Positions 1-8,714 of a stretch of 64,000 nucleotides of DNA are shown piece after piece. Made by a program: the position numbers and the translations under genes. Position 1 is the stretch's first letter, and the number at the start of each line of letters is the position of its first letter. The stretch is taken from contig NZ_NEUF01000186.1 in NCBI RefSeq assembly GCF_002910915.1, positions 128,494-192,493 on the forward strand. Reading direction: 5' to 3'. Source of the DNA: Streptomyces sp. SM10. GTDB taxonomy: Bacteria > Actinomycetota > Actinomycetes > Streptomycetales > Streptomycetaceae. A model generated the notes under the pieces. The model saw nothing but the letters and a program-made list of their open reading frames with translations, was not told the origin of the DNA and did not search any database.

Positions 1-2192
1 GTGGTTCCGTCAACCGCCAGGAGATCGAGTACGCCCAGATTCCCCCCGCGATGCGCAACGCCGTCATCTCGGCCGAGAACAAGTCGTTCGAGACGGACCG
101 GGGCATCGACCCGATGGGTATCGCCCGCGCCTTCTGGAACATGGCCAAGGGAGGCGAGACCCAGGGCGGTTCGACGATCACCCAGCAGTACGTGAAGAAC
201 TCCATGCTCTCCCAGGACCAGACACTGAGCCGGAAGTTCAAGGAACTCTTCATCACGCTCAAGGTCGGCGAGACGGTGACCAAGCAGAAGGTCATGGAGG
301 GGTACCTCAACGTCTCCTACTACGGCCGGGGTGCCTCGGGACTCCAGGCGGCGGCACGCGCGTACTACAACAAGGACGCCACGGACCTCGACGCGAGCGA
401 GTGCGCCTTCCTCGCGACGCTGCTCAAGGGTGCGAGCTACTACGACCCCGCGGGCGCCCCTGAGGTCGACTCCGTGAAGGCCAGCGCCGAGGCGAACACC
501 GAGCGAGCCAAGGCGCGCTGGTCCTGGATCCTCGACGAAGAGGTCAAGGACGGCACACTGAGCGCGGCCAAGCGGGCCACGTTCGACACGTTCCCCATGC
601 CGATGCAGCCGAAGAAGGACGCCAAGCTGGGCGGCCAGACCGGCTACCTGGTCGACCTGGCGACCAAGTACTTCCTCGCGCACAACGAGGAGGGCGTCAC
701 CGAGAAGGAACTGGCACGGGGCGGCTACGAGATCCACACGACCTTCGAGAAGAAGAAGGTCGAGAGCCTCGAGAAGTCGGTCAACAAGATCTACAAGGCC
801 AAGATCGACCCGGAGAAGCGTCCTGACAAGGACACGCACGTCCAGTTCGGCGGCGCGTCGGTGGACACCAAGACGGGCGCCATCGTCGCCACCTACGGCG
901 GCCAGGACGCCACCCAGCACTACACCAACAACGCGGACGCGACGGGCGCTCAGGTCGGCTCGACGTTCAAACCGTTCGTGCTGGCAGCGGCGATGCAGTA
1001 CGGGAGGCGCAACCCCGAACTGGGACCTGATCAGGGCGAGTCGGAGCGTACGCCCGTCTCGCCGAAGAGCATCTACAACGGCGACAACAAGCTGAAGATC
1101 AACAAATACGACGGCACCGTCTGGCAGAACGACGACGGCAAGGAGTGGCTCCAGACCAACGACGGGGACCACAGCTACGGCGACATCAGCCTCCGGTACG
1201 CCATGCAGCAGTCCGCCAACTCCCCGTACGTCCAGCTCGGCATGGATGTCGGCACCGACAAGGTGAAGCAGGCGGCCCTCGCCGCGGGTCTGCGCGACGA
1301 CAAGTACATGGCCAATTCGAAGGTTCCCTCGTTCTCCATCGGAACGTCCTCGCCGAGTGCCATCCGGATGGCCGGTTCGTACGCCACCTTCGCCACCAGC
1401 GGTAAGCAGCGGGAGCCCTTCTCGGTCACCGAGGTCAAGCACGACGGGGCGGTCATCTACCAGCACGACACGGAGACGAAGCCCGCCTTCCCGAGCGTCG
1501 TCGCGGACAACGTCACCGATGTGCTGAAGAACGTCGTCGAGCACGGGACGGGTACGCCCGCCCAGCTCCCCGGACGTGATGTGGCCGGCAAGACGGGCAC
1601 CACGGACGGCAACAAGTCGGCGTGGTTCGTCGGCTACACCCCGCAGCTGTCCACCGCGGTCAGCATGTTCCGCATGGACGACGACGAGAAGAACAAGGAC
1701 CGCAAGTTCCTGGAGATGTACGGCACCGGCGACGAGGAGTCCATCCACGGTGCCTCGTTCCCCGCGAAGATCTGGCACGACTACATGGCCGAGGCGGTCA
1801 AGGGCTCGAAGGTCGTCAACTTCCCGAAGCCGGAACCGTACGGAGACACGGTCTTCGGCGGGGGCGCCGTCAGCCCCAGCCCGACGCCGAGTCCGAAGCC
1901 GTCGCCCTCGGAATCCAGCGAGACGCCGACGACGCCGCCTCCCACCCCCTCCTCCCCGACCCCCACGCCGAGCGAGACGTGCCAGCCGCTCGACTGGGAG
2001 TGCCGGAACGACCAGAACGGCGGGGCCACCGACGGCAACGGCAACGGAGGAACCACGGACGGGTCCACCGACGGCGGTACGGACGCCGGGACCACGGACG
2101 GCGGTACGGACACCGGGACGTCCGAAGGAACGACGGACGGCACGAATGAAGGCAACAACAACGGTCGCGGCGGGATCTTCGGCGGCGGGTAG
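1..2192 (+). CDS. Class A penicillin-binding protein (transglycosylase-transpeptidase), 5' end missing
   Basis: Bifunctional enzyme that polymerises lipid II glycan strands and cross-links the stem peptides at the outer face of the membrane. The reading frame is already open at base 3, so the N-terminal membrane anchor lies outside the window. The GT51 domain shows the AEN-x-SFE segment with the likely catalytic Glu near base 75, and GGSTITQQYVKN near 168-203. The transpeptidase shows STFK (Ser near base 960), SAN (near 1212) and KTG (near 1590). The C-terminus is low complexity: a Pro/Ser/Thr-rich stretch from about 1870, a CxxxxxxC pair near 1979-2004, then Gly/Thr/Asp-rich repeats ending in GGG. 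It is followed by envelope genes (GT87-like protein, racemase-like protein, FemX), which fits a peptidoglycan role. Family assignment is sure; which PBP paralogue it is cannot be told. Confidence 0.95.
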   Translation, partial: GSVNRQEIEYAQIPPAMRNAVISAENKSFETDRGIDPMGIARAFWNMAKGGETQGGSTITQQYVKNSMLSQDQTLSRKFKELFITLKVGETVTKQKVMEGYLNVSYYGRGASGLQAAARAYYNKDATDLDASECAFLATLLKGASYYDPAGAPEVDSVKASAEANTERAKARWSWILDEEVKDGTLSAAKRATFDTFPMPMQPKKDAKLGGQTGYLVDLATKYFLAHNEEGVTEKELARGGYEIHTTFEKKKVESLEKSVNKIYKAKIDPEKRPDKDTHVQFGGASVDTKTGAIVATYGGQDATQHYTNNADATGAQVGSTFKPFVLAAAMQYGRRNPELGPDQGESERTPVSPKSIYNGDNKLKINKYDGTVWQNDDGKEWLQTNDGDHSYGDISLRYAMQQSANSPYVQLGMDVGTDKVKQAALAAGLRDDKYMANSKVPSFSIGTSSPSAIRMAGSYATFATSGKQREPFSVTEVKHDGAVIYQHDTETKPAFPSVVADNVTDVLKNVVEHGTGTPAQLPGRDVAGKTGTTDGNKSAWFVGYTPQLSTAVSMFRMDDDEKNKDRKFLEMYGTGDEESIHGASFPAKIWHDYMAEAVKGSKVVNFPKPEPYGDTVFGGGAVSPSPTPSPKPSPSESSETPTTPPPTPSSPTPTPSETCQPLDWECRNDQNGGATDGNGNGGTTDGSTDGGTDAGTTDGGTDTGTSEGTTDGTNEGNNNGRGGIFGGG

Positions 2193-2255
2193 CACCGCCG
2201 AGGAAGCCGTCGCCGCCCTCCGGGAATCCCCTCGGCGGCCGGCCGGAGACAGATG

Positions 2256-2295
2256 ACGAGGGCCGCCGCACCTGCCAGGTGCCGGCGGCCCTCGT
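2256..2295 (+). terminator. Strong hairpin terminator after the PBP gene
   Basis: A perfect 13-bp inverted repeat (2256-2268 with 2283-2295) encloses a second 5-bp stem (CACCT/AGGTG), 64 bases after the PBP stop. It covers the upstream-most possible ATG (2253) of the next reading frame, which argues that this ATG is not the real start. Confidence 0.8.
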
Positions 2296-2351
2296 CGTGC
2301 GGGCCCGTGGGCCACGCCCCGCACACAGCGCCGTACGGCAGGATGTGCGGC

Positions 2352-3857
2352 ATGCCAAGCGCAGAAGACACGAACGTGCACCAGGAGCCGTCCGTCGTAC
2401 CGCCCACACGACAGGACGAGATCGCAGCGGCGGGCAGCGAGCTGATCGGCGGGCCCGCCGGCCGATGGGCGCGGTTCGGAACGGGGCCGCTCACGCCGGT
2501 CCGCGTCATCGCCCTGGTGGCCGTCGGGATGTTCGCGCTGGGCATGGTGCAGAAGATCCCCTGCTACGACTGGGCGTGGTTCCGCGGCGCCGGCTCGCAG
2601 TACACGCACGCGTGCTACTCCGACATCCCGCACCTCTACGTCGGCCGTGGTTTCGCCGACGGGCTCGTGCCCTACGCCGACCGGCTCAGCGGCGACATGT
2701 CGTACCTGGAGTACCCCGTCCTGACGGGCCTCTTCATGCAGGTCGCGTCCTGGCTGACGCTGACGCCCACCTCGGACCCGATGCAGCAGCGCGAGCAGAT
2801 GTACTGGATGGTCAACGCGGGCATGCTCATGGTCTGCGCCGTGATCCTCGCCGTCTGTGTCGCCCGCACCCACCGGCGCCGCCCCTGGGACGGTCTGCTG
2901 GTCGCGCTCGCCCCGGCCTTCGCGCTCACCGCGACGATCAACTGGGATCTGCTCGCCGTCGCACTGACAGCCGCGGCGATGCTCATGTGGTCCCGCGGCA
3001 GGAACCTCGCCTTCGGCATCCTCATCGGCCTGGCGACCGCCGCCAAGCTCTATCCCGTGCTGCTCCTCGGCCCTCTGCTGGTGCTGTGCTGGCGGGCAGG
3101 GAAGTGGCGGGCGTACGGGGTGGCGGTCCTCGGCGCGGCGGCTGCCTGGCTGCTGGTCAACCTTCCGGTGATGGTGTACGCCCCGGAGGGATGGAAGAAG
3201 TTCTACACCTTCAGTCAGGAGCGGCAGATCGACTACGGCTCGTTCTGGCTGATCATCACCCAGCGCACCGGGCGGCCCATCGACGTGGCCACGGTGAACA
3301 CGGCCTCGGTCCTGCTGATGATCGTGCTCTGCGCGGGGATCGCCGGTCTGGCACTGACCGCGCGGCACCGGCCACGCTTCGCCCAGCTGGCGTTCCTCGT
3401 GGTGGCCGCCTTCATCCTGACGAACAAGGTCTACTCACCGCAGTACGTGCTCTGGCTGATCCCGCTCGCCGCGCTGGCCAGGCCCCGCTGGCGGGACTTC
3501 CTCGTCTGGCAGGCCTGCGAGGTCACGTACTTCCTGGGTATCTGGTTCTACCTCGCCTACACGACGAGTGGCGACAAGCACCAGGGGCTGCCGCAGGACG
3601 GCTACCAGGTCGCGGTCGCCCTGCACCTGCTGGGAACGCTCTACCTGTGCGCGGTGGTCGTCAGGGACGTCCTGAGGCCCGATCGGGACCCCGTACGGCT
3701 CGACGGGTCCGACGATCCGTCGGGCGGGGTGCTCGACGGGGCGCCGGACCGGACGGCACTGGCGCAGGTGCACGACCGTCCCTCCCGGCACTCGGCACCC
3801 GCGGTCGAAGGACCGCGGGTGGAGTGGGGAACCGCCGGCCGGGCGGCCTCGGACTGA
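2352..3857 (+). CDS. Integral membrane glycosyltransferase, GT87/DUF2029-like
   Basis: Polytopic membrane protein of about 501 residues. A roughly 45-residue cytoplasmic N-terminus is followed by about ten hydrophobic segments and a charged C-terminal tail. The extracytoplasmic loop after the first membrane segment (KIPCYDWAWF...YSDIPHLY) and the later TAAKLYPVLLLGP and KVYSPQYVLWLIPL segments match the GT-C type GT87/DUF2029 family (PimE-like polyprenyl-phosphate-mannose-dependent transferases). The acceptor is unknown here. I start at ATG 2352 because AGGA lies 8 bases upstream and because earlier starts fall in or near the preceding terminator; ATG 2343 is an alternative. It converges with the racemase-like gene, leaving only 12 bases. 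Envelope glycan or lipid glycosylation is inferred from the family. Confidence 0.8.
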   Translation: MPSAEDTNVHQEPSVVPPTRQDEIAAAGSELIGGPAGRWARFGTGPLTPVRVIALVAVGMFALGMVQKIPCYDWAWFRGAGSQYTHACYSDIPHLYVGRGFADGLVPYADRLSGDMSYLEYPVLTGLFMQVASWLTLTPTSDPMQQREQMYWMVNAGMLMVCAVILAVCVARTHRRRPWDGLLVALAPAFALTATINWDLLAVALTAAAMLMWSRGRNLAFGILIGLATAAKLYPVLLLGPLLVLCWRAGKWRAYGVAVLGAAAAWLLVNLPVMVYAPEGWKKFYTFSQERQIDYGSFWLIITQRTGRPIDVATVNTASVLLMIVLCAGIAGLALTARHRPRFAQLAFLVVAAFILTNKVYSPQYVLWLIPLAALARPRWRDFLVWQACEVTYFLGIWFYLAYTTSGDKHQGLPQDGYQVAVALHLLGTLYLCAVVVRDVLRPDRDPVRLDGSDDPSGGVLDGAPDRTALAQVHDRPSRHSAPAVEGPRVEWGTAGRAASD

Positions 3858-3869
3858 GCGGGGCCGGGT

Positions 3870-4901
3870 CTACCGGTCCACGAGACGGTCGAACTGGGTG
3901 GTCGTGTGGCGCAGATGGGCCACCAGTTCGTCGCCGACCTTCGGCTCCTGGGCGTCCGAGGGCACGAAGAGGATCGAGACCTGCATGTGCGGCGGCTCGG
4001 CGAACCAGCGCTGCTTGCCCGCCCAGACGAACGGCGACAGGTTGCGGTTGACCGTGGCCAGCCCGGCACGTGCGACACCCTTGGCACGCGGCATCACCCC
4101 GTGCAGGGCCTTCGGCGCCTCGAGGCCGACACCGTGGGAGGTCCCGCCGGCGACGACCACCAGCCAGCCGTCGGACGCCGCCTTCTGCTGGCGGTAGCCG
4201 AACCGGTCACCCTTGACGACCCGCGTGACGTCGAGCACCGCACCGCGGTACTCCGTCGCCTCGTGGTCGCCGAGCCAGAGCCGCGTGCCGATACGCGCGC
4301 GGAAGCGCGTCTGCGGGAACTGCTGCCGCAGGCGGGCCAACTCCTCGGCCCGGAGGTGGCTGACGAACATCGTGTGCAGGGGCAGCCGGGCGGCGCGCAG
4401 CCGGTCCATCCAGGTGATGACCTCCTCGACCGCGTCCGAACCGTCCGTACGGTCGAGCGGCAGATGCAGTGCGAAGCCTTCGAGGCGTACGTCCTCGATG
4501 GCCGCGTGCAGCTGGCCGAGCTCCTCCTCCTTCACACCGTGGCGCTTCATCGAGCTCATGCACTCGATGACCACGCGAGCACCGACCAGGGCGTGCACAC
4601 CGTCGACCGACGAGACGGAACGGATGACGCGGTCGGGGAGCGGCACCGGCTCCTCGCCCCGGCGGAAGGGCGTGAGCACCAGCAGGTCGCCGCTGAACCA
4701 GTCCTTGATCCGCGCGGCCTCGTACGTGGTCCCGACGGCCAGGGTGTCGGATCCGAAGCGGATCGCCTCATCGGCCAGCCGCTCGTGGCCGAAGCCGTAT
4801 CCGTTGCCCTTGCAGACGGGGACGAGACCGGGGAACTGGTCCAGGACGGACTTCTGGTGCGCCCGCCAGCGCGCGGTGTCGACGTAGAGGGAGAGCGCCA
4901 T
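3870..4901 (-). CDS. Alanine racemase N-terminal-domain (PLP) protein
   Basis: 343-residue protein with a fold-type III PLP barrel as in alanine racemase. The PLP lysine motif is visible as VCKGNGYGFG (Lys31), matching the K-x-N-A-Y-G-H-G signature except that Ala is replaced by Gly. RIGTRLWLG near residue 205 resembles the phosphate-binding strand. The C-terminal third (AGGTSHGVGLEAPK..., FVWAGKQRWFAEPPHMQVS) corresponds to the beta-domain region but diverges from standard Alr, so racemase activity is not proven. It lies 79 bases downstream of femX on the same strand, so the two are probably cotranscribed. The partner suggests an amino-acid step in peptidoglycan precursor synthesis. No convincing Shine-Dalgarno (SD) sequence is seen at ATG 4901. 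Confidence 0.75.
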   Translation of the reverse strand: MALSLYVDTARWRAHQKSVLDQFPGLVPVCKGNGYGFGHERLADEAIRFGSDTLAVGTTYEAARIKDWFSGDLLVLTPFRRGEEPVPLPDRVIRSVSSVDGVHALVGARVVIECMSSMKRHGVKEEELGQLHAAIEDVRLEGFALHLPLDRTDGSDAVEEVITWMDRLRAARLPLHTMFVSHLRAEELARLRQQFPQTRFRARIGTRLWLGDHEATEYRGAVLDVTRVVKGDRFGYRQQKAASDGWLVVVAGGTSHGVGLEAPKALHGVMPRAKGVARAGLATVNRNLSPFVWAGKQRWFAEPPHMQVSILFVPSDAQEPKVGDELVAHLRHTTTQFDRLVDR

Positions 4902-4980
4902 GGCCGGCCCGGAACCTTTCTGGTGGCTGCGGTGTAAGGAGTGAGAGGAGAGGAGCTGATGGATGGTGGTCGGGATGCGG

Positions 4981-6099
4981 TCAGCGGCGCGACATGTACA
5001 TATCGAGCGCCTTGTGCAGCAGCTTGTTGAGGGGGAAGTCCCACTCGCCGACGTACTCGACGGCTTCGCCGCCGGTGCCGACCTTGAACTGGATCAGGCC
5101 GAAGAGGTGGTCGGTCTCGTCCAGCGAGTCGCTGATGCCGCGCAGGTCGTAGACGGTCGCGCCCATCGCGTACGAGTCGCGGAGCATCCGCCACTGCATG
5201 GCGTTGGAGGGGCGGACCTCGCGGCCGATGTTGTCCGAGGCGCCGTAGGAGTACCAGACGTGTCCGCCGACGACGAGCATCGTGGCAGCGGAGAGGTTCA
5301 CCCCGTTGTGGCGTGCGAAGTACAGCCGCATGCGGTTGGGGTCCTCGGAGTTGAGCACCGACCACATCCGCTGGAAGTATGAGAGCGGGCGCGGGCGGAA
5401 GTGGTCACGCACGGCGGTGATCTCGTACAGCCGCTGCCACTCGGCGAGGTCCTCGTAGCCGCCCTGGACCACCTCGACACCGGCCTTGTCGGCCTTCTTG
5501 ATGTTGCGCCGCCAGAGCTGGTTGAAGCCCTTGAGCACGTCCTCGAGCGAGCGGTTGGCCAGTGGGACCTGGAAGACATAGCGGGGCTGGACGTCGCCGA
5601 AGCCGGCGCCGCCGTCCTCGCCCTGCTGCCAGCCCATCTTGCGCAACCGGTCGGAGACCTCGAAGGCGCGCGGCTCGATGTGGCTGGCCTCGACGTCACG
5701 CAGCCGCTTCACATCAGGATCCTGGATGCCCGACTTGATGGCGGCCGAGTCCCAGCGGCGGATGACGACGGGGGGGCCCATCTTCACCGAGAAGGCGCCC
5801 TGCTGCTTCAGGTGGGCGAGCATCGGCTGGAGCCACTCGTCCAGATTCGGGGCGTACCAGTTGATGACCGGGCCCTCGGGGAGGTACGCGAGATAGCGCT
5901 TGATCTTCGGCAGCTGGCGGTACAGCACCAGCCCGGCGCCGACCATCTCGCCGTTCTTGTCGAACCATCCCAGGTTCTCCGAGCGCCATTCGGTCTTCAC
6001 GTCAGCCCACGCCGGGACCTGGCAGTGACTGGCCGAGGGCAGGCTCTGGATGTACGCCAGATGCTGTTCTCGGCTGATGGTCCTCAGGGTCAGGCTCAT
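4981..6099 (-). CDS. femX: FemX-type lipid II:glycine glycyltransferase (FemAB family)
   Basis: Cytoplasmic, tRNA-dependent aminoacyltransferase that adds the bridge glycine to the lipid II stem peptide. Streptomyces peptidoglycan has LL-DAP with a single Gly bridge. The protein is 372 residues with two GNAT-like lobes. Typical FemAB segments are QVPAWADVK, YLAYLPEGPVINW, RRNIKKADKAGVEV (the coiled-coil lead-in) and the C-terminal AMQWRMLRDSYAMGATVYDLRGIS...GLIQFKVGTGGEAVEYVGEWDFP, which is highly characteristic. The frame extends upstream to 6216, but ATG 6099 has a good SD (GAGGAG) and its N-terminus (MSLTLRTISREQH) matches the family. It heads a probable two-gene unit with the racemase-like gene. 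Symbol inferred from the Streptomyces orthologue. Confidence 0.9.
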   Translation of the reverse strand: MSLTLRTISREQHLAYIQSLPSASHCQVPAWADVKTEWRSENLGWFDKNGEMVGAGLVLYRQLPKIKRYLAYLPEGPVINWYAPNLDEWLQPMLAHLKQQGAFSVKMGPPVVIRRWDSAAIKSGIQDPDVKRLRDVEASHIEPRAFEVSDRLRKMGWQQGEDGGAGFGDVQPRYVFQVPLANRSLEDVLKGFNQLWRRNIKKADKAGVEVVQGGYEDLAEWQRLYEITAVRDHFRPRPLSYFQRMWSVLNSEDPNRMRLYFARHNGVNLSAATMLVVGGHVWYSYGASDNIGREVRPSNAMQWRMLRDSYAMGATVYDLRGISDSLDETDHLFGLIQFKVGTGGEAVEYVGEWDFPLNKLLHKALDMYMSRR

Positions 6100-6233
6100 G
6101 CGGGGCGCTCCTCGGCAGGTGTGTCCCCATCGGTCAGGGGCTCCGGCTCTCGCGCCGAAGCCTACTGTGACCGAGGGGCGCCCGGTCTGGCCCGTCCGGA
6201 CCGGACCGGGCGCCACCCGCGCCGGATCGCTTT

Positions 6234-6279
6234 GCTGAGCACTGCCCGGGGAGGTCGGCCTCGTCGGGCAGTGCTCAGC
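6234..6279 (-). terminator. Hairpin terminator of the small membrane-protein gene
   Basis: A perfect 15-bp inverted repeat (6234-6248 with 6265-6279) with a 16-base loop, directly beyond the stop of the minus-strand gene ending at 6283. It separates that gene from femX. Confidence 0.75.
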
Positions 6280-6282
6280 CGG

Positions 6283-6639
6283 TCAGGTGACGACGCCACC
6301 GAAGAGGCCGCCGTGCGCCATGCCGAGATAGAAGCCGACAGCGGATGCGCCGAGCCCCATGATCAAGGCGAACCGTTCCCACGTGGTCCTGGAGATGAAC
6401 TGCCCGTAGAGACCGGTCAGGATTCCGATCAGCCCGGCCCACGAGCTGATCAGGTGCAGGTTGTGGAACATCGCCGTCACGAACGCGAGGACGCCGAGAA
6501 CCCCGGTCACCACCATCAGCGCTTCCTGGAGCGGATGGGGCCTGCCGTCCGTCGCGAAGAGGGATCCGGTGGCCGGCCGGGCATTCGCGATCCGGCTGGG
6601 CGCCGGCCGGCTGCCGGCAGGGCGGACTGTCTGTGCCAT
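6283..6639 (-). CDS. Small integral membrane protein, function unknown
   Basis: 118 residues. A basic, Pro/Ala-rich N-terminus of about 30 residues (RPAGSRPAPSRIANARPATG) precedes three hydrophobic segments: LMVVTGVLGVLAFVTAMF, ISSWAGLIGILTGLYGQFI, and FALIMGLGASAVGFYLGMAHGGLFGG. The start at ATG 6639 is set by an ideal SD (AGGAGGT) 5-6 bases upstream; the open frame continues to 6717 but lacks a better start. It is divergent from the rpsF operon. I recognise no family and would not assign a function. Confidence 0.75.
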   Translation of the reverse strand: MAQTVRPAGSRPAPSRIANARPATGSLFATDGRPHPLQEALMVVTGVLGVLAFVTAMFHNLHLISSWAGLIGILTGLYGQFISRTTWERFALIMGLGASAVGFYLGMAHGGLFGGVVT

Positions 6640-6879
6640 GGAGTACCTCCTGGCGGAAGGGCGGTGCAATGTAGCGCCTCTCACACCGCATCTGTCTTGA
6701 TTGTGCGCCCTGAACACCGGATTTCAACCGGAAGCCCCTCTGCGGGTACTCTGTACGGTCTGCACCGGTGTCTGCCCTGAGCCAGCACTGCGGCCCCCCT
6801 CGACTCTCGAAGACGGGCCTTGTCAGTGGCGGCTGTTTTACTCGGAGACACTGTTGCTTTACGCATCACGACCCTCCTG

Positions 6880-6896
6880 CCACGGAACGACCGTGG
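6880..6896 (+). promoter_or_regulatory. Leader hairpin upstream of rpsF
   Basis: CCACGG-AACGA-CCGTGG forms a 6-bp stem with a 5-base loop, about 30 bases before the rpsF start. In many bacteria the S6:S18 complex autoregulates by binding a leader hairpin that carries a CCG element. A CCG sits at the base of the 3' arm here, but I cannot confirm the motif. Confidence 0.3.
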
Positions 6897-6925
6897 CCGC
6901 TGAGTCCAAAGGAGGTGGGTTCCAC

Positions 6926-7216
6926 ATGCGTCACTACGAGGTGATGGTCATCCTCGACCCCGATCTCGAGGAGCGAGCAGTCTCCCCGCTGATCGAGAAC
7001 TTCCTTTCCGTCGTCCGTGAGGGCAACGGAAAGGTCGAGAAGGTCGACACCTGGGGCCGTCGTCGTCTCTCTTACGAGATCAAGAAGAAGCCTGAGGGCA
7101 TCTACTCGGTCATCGACCTGCAGGCCGAGCCTGCGGTCGTCAAGGAGCTCGACCGACAGATGAACCTGAACGAGTCGGTCCTCCGGACCAAGGTCCTCCG
7201 TCCCGAGACCCACTGA
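6926..7216 (+). CDS. rpsF: 30S ribosomal protein S6
   Basis: 96-residue S6, which binds the central domain of 16S rRNA as a heterodimer with S18. The start [17 protein letters not shown] is the family signature, followed by [36 protein letters not shown] near-perfect SD (AAAGGAGGT, 6908-6916) fixes ATG 6926, although the frame is open from 6701. It is first gene of rpsF-ssb-rpsR-rplI, the standard bacterial arrangement. Confidence 0.98.
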
Positions 7217-7287
7217 GCATCTAGCTCAGTGGTCATCGGGTTCGAGTAGCAAGCAGCCAGAAGCAATCCCCGCCGAGAGGTTCACCC

Positions 7288-7905
7288 ATGGCAGGCGAGA
7301 CCGTCATCACGGTCGTCGGCAATCTCGTCGACGACCCCGAGCTGCGCTTCACCCCGTCCGGTGCGGCGGTCGCGAAGTTCCGTGTCGCGTCCACTCCCCG
7401 CATCTTCGACCGGCAGACCAATGAGTGGAAGGACGGCGAAGGCCTGTTCCTCACCTGCTCGGTCTGGCGTCAGGCGGCGGAGAACGTCGCGGAGTCGCTT
7501 CAGCGAGGCATGCGCGTCGTCGTGCAGGGCCGGCTGAAGCAGCGGTCCTACGAGGACCGTGAGGGCGTCAAGCGCACGGTCTACGAGCTGGACGTCGAGG
7601 AAGTCGGCCCCAGCCTGAAGAACGCCACGGCCAAGGTCACCAAGACCACGGGTCGCGGTGGCCAGGGCGGCGGCCAGGGTGGATACGGCGGTGGCCAGCA
7701 GGGCGGCGGCAACTGGGGCGGCGGTCCCGGTGGCGGTGGCCAGCAGGGTGGCGGCGGTGCTCCCGCCGACGACCCGTGGGCCACCAATGCTCCGGCCAGC
7801 GGCCAGCAGGGCGGGGGCCAGCAGGGCGGCGGGGGCGGCTGGGGCGGAAGCTCCGGCGGTTCCGGCGGCTCCGGCGGCGGCTACTCGGACGAGCCGCCCT
7901 TCTAG
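7288..7905 (+). CDS. ssb: Single-stranded DNA-binding protein (SsbA type)
   Basis: 205 residues. An N-terminal OB fold of about 110 residues (MAGETVITVVGNLVDDPELRFTPSG..., WKDGEGLFLTCSVWRQAAENVAESL, VVVQGRLKQRSYEDREG) is followed by a long Gly/Gln-rich linker (GGQGGGQGGYGGGQQ...) and the acidic tip DEPPF, which recruits partner proteins. Placement between rpsF and rpsR identifies it as the essential replication SSB rather than the sporulation paralogue SsbB. The stop-to-start gap to rpsR is 43 bases. Confidence 0.97.
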   Translation: MAGETVITVVGNLVDDPELRFTPSGAAVAKFRVASTPRIFDRQTNEWKDGEGLFLTCSVWRQAAENVAESLQRGMRVVVQGRLKQRSYEDREGVKRTVYELDVEEVGPSLKNATAKVTKTTGRGGQGGGQGGYGGGQQGGGNWGGGPGGGGQQGGGGAPADDPWATNAPASGQQGGGQQGGGGGWGGSSGGSGGSGGGYSDEPPF

Positions 7906-7948
7906 GGCTGCTCGTACCCCCACTTCTTGATCACACAGGAGAAACACC

Positions 7949-8185
7949 ATGGCGAAGCCGCCTGTGCGCAAGCCTAAGAAGAAGGTCTGCGCGTTCTGCA
8001 AGGACAAGACCCAGTACGTGGACTACAAGGACACGAACATGCTGCGGAAGTTCATTTCCGACCGCGGCAAGATCCGTGCCCGCCGCGTCACCGGCAACTG
8101 CACGCAGCACCAGCGTGACGTCGCCACGGCTGTCAAGAACAGCCGTGAGATGGCGCTGCTGCCCTACACGTCCACCGCGCGATAA
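7949..8185 (+). CDS. rpsR: 30S ribosomal protein S18, cysteine-containing (zinc) form
   Basis: 78-residue S18, S6's partner on the small-subunit platform. It keeps the zinc ligands CAFC near residues 12-15 and NCTQHQRD near 50-57, so this is the C+ form. Actinobacteria often carry a second cysteine-less copy under zinc control. AGGAG lies 8 bases before the ATG. Core segment YVDYKDTNMLRKFISDRGKIRARRVTG is fully typical. Confidence 0.97.
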   Translation: MAKPPVRKPKKKVCAFCKDKTQYVDYKDTNMLRKFISDRGKIRARRVTGNCTQHQRDVATAVKNSREMALLPYTSTAR

Positions 8186-8203
8186 GGGAAGGGTGACCGA
8201 ATC

Positions 8204-8650
8204 ATGAAGATCATCCTCACCCACGAGGTCACTGGCCTCGGTGCCGCCGGCGACGTCGTGGACGTCAAGGACGGGTACGCCCGTAACTACCTGGTTCCGC
8301 GTGGCTTCGCCATTCGCTGGACCAAGGGTGGCGAGAAGGACGTGGCGCAGATCCGCCGCGCCCGCAAGATCCACGAGATCGCGACGATCGAGCAGGCCAA
8401 CGAGATCAAGGCCAAGCTCGAGGCCGTCAAGGTTCGTCTGGCTGTTCGCTCCGGCGACGCCGGCCGCCTCTTCGGTTCCGTCACCCCGGCAGACATCGCC
8501 TCGGCGATCAAGTCCGCCGGTGGTCCGGACGTCGACAAGCGTCGCGTCGAGCTCGGCTCGCCGATCAAGACGCTGGGCGGATACCAGGTGTCCGTCCGTC
8601 TGCACCCCGAGGTTGCCGCGAAGCTCGGTATCGAGGTCGTTGCTGCCTAA
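8204..8650 (+). CDS. rplI: 50S ribosomal protein L9
   Basis: 148-residue L9. The N-terminal RNA-binding domain is MKIILTHEVTGLGAAGDVVDVKDGYARNYLVPRGFA, followed by the long connecting helix and the C-terminal domain ending LHPEVAAKLGIEVVAA. It starts 18 bases after the rpsR stop and is the last gene of the operon, followed by a strong terminator. Confidence 0.97.
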   Translation: MKIILTHEVTGLGAAGDVVDVKDGYARNYLVPRGFAIRWTKGGEKDVAQIRRARKIHEIATIEQANEIKAKLEAVKVRLAVRSGDAGRLFGSVTPADIASAIKSAGGPDVDKRRVELGSPIKTLGGYQVSVRLHPEVAAKLGIEVVAA

Positions 8651-8675
8651 GGGCACAGCTCATCAGGGCTAGGTG

Positions 8676-8704
8676 AAGGGCCGCACCCCTTGGGTGCGGC
8701 CCTT
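8676..8704 (+). terminator. Terminator of the rpsF-ssb-rpsR-rplI operon
   Basis: A perfect 13-bp stem (8676-8688 with 8692-8704) around a 3-base loop, 25 bases after the rplI stop. No U-tract, as usual in high-GC actinobacteria. Confidence 0.9.
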
Positions 8705-8714
8705 CGTCGTTTCC

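Noticed and set aside
2253..2342. N-terminal extension of the GT87-like gene to ATG 2253
   Set aside because: The extension lies in the PBP terminator hairpin and has no SD; ATG 2352 is better placed.
7219..7250. tRNA-like pieces (TAGCTCAGTGG and GGGTTCGAG) between rpsF and ssb
   Set aside because: The D-arm-like and T-arm-like parts are only a few bases apart with no anticodon arm or acceptor stem, so it is not a tRNA.
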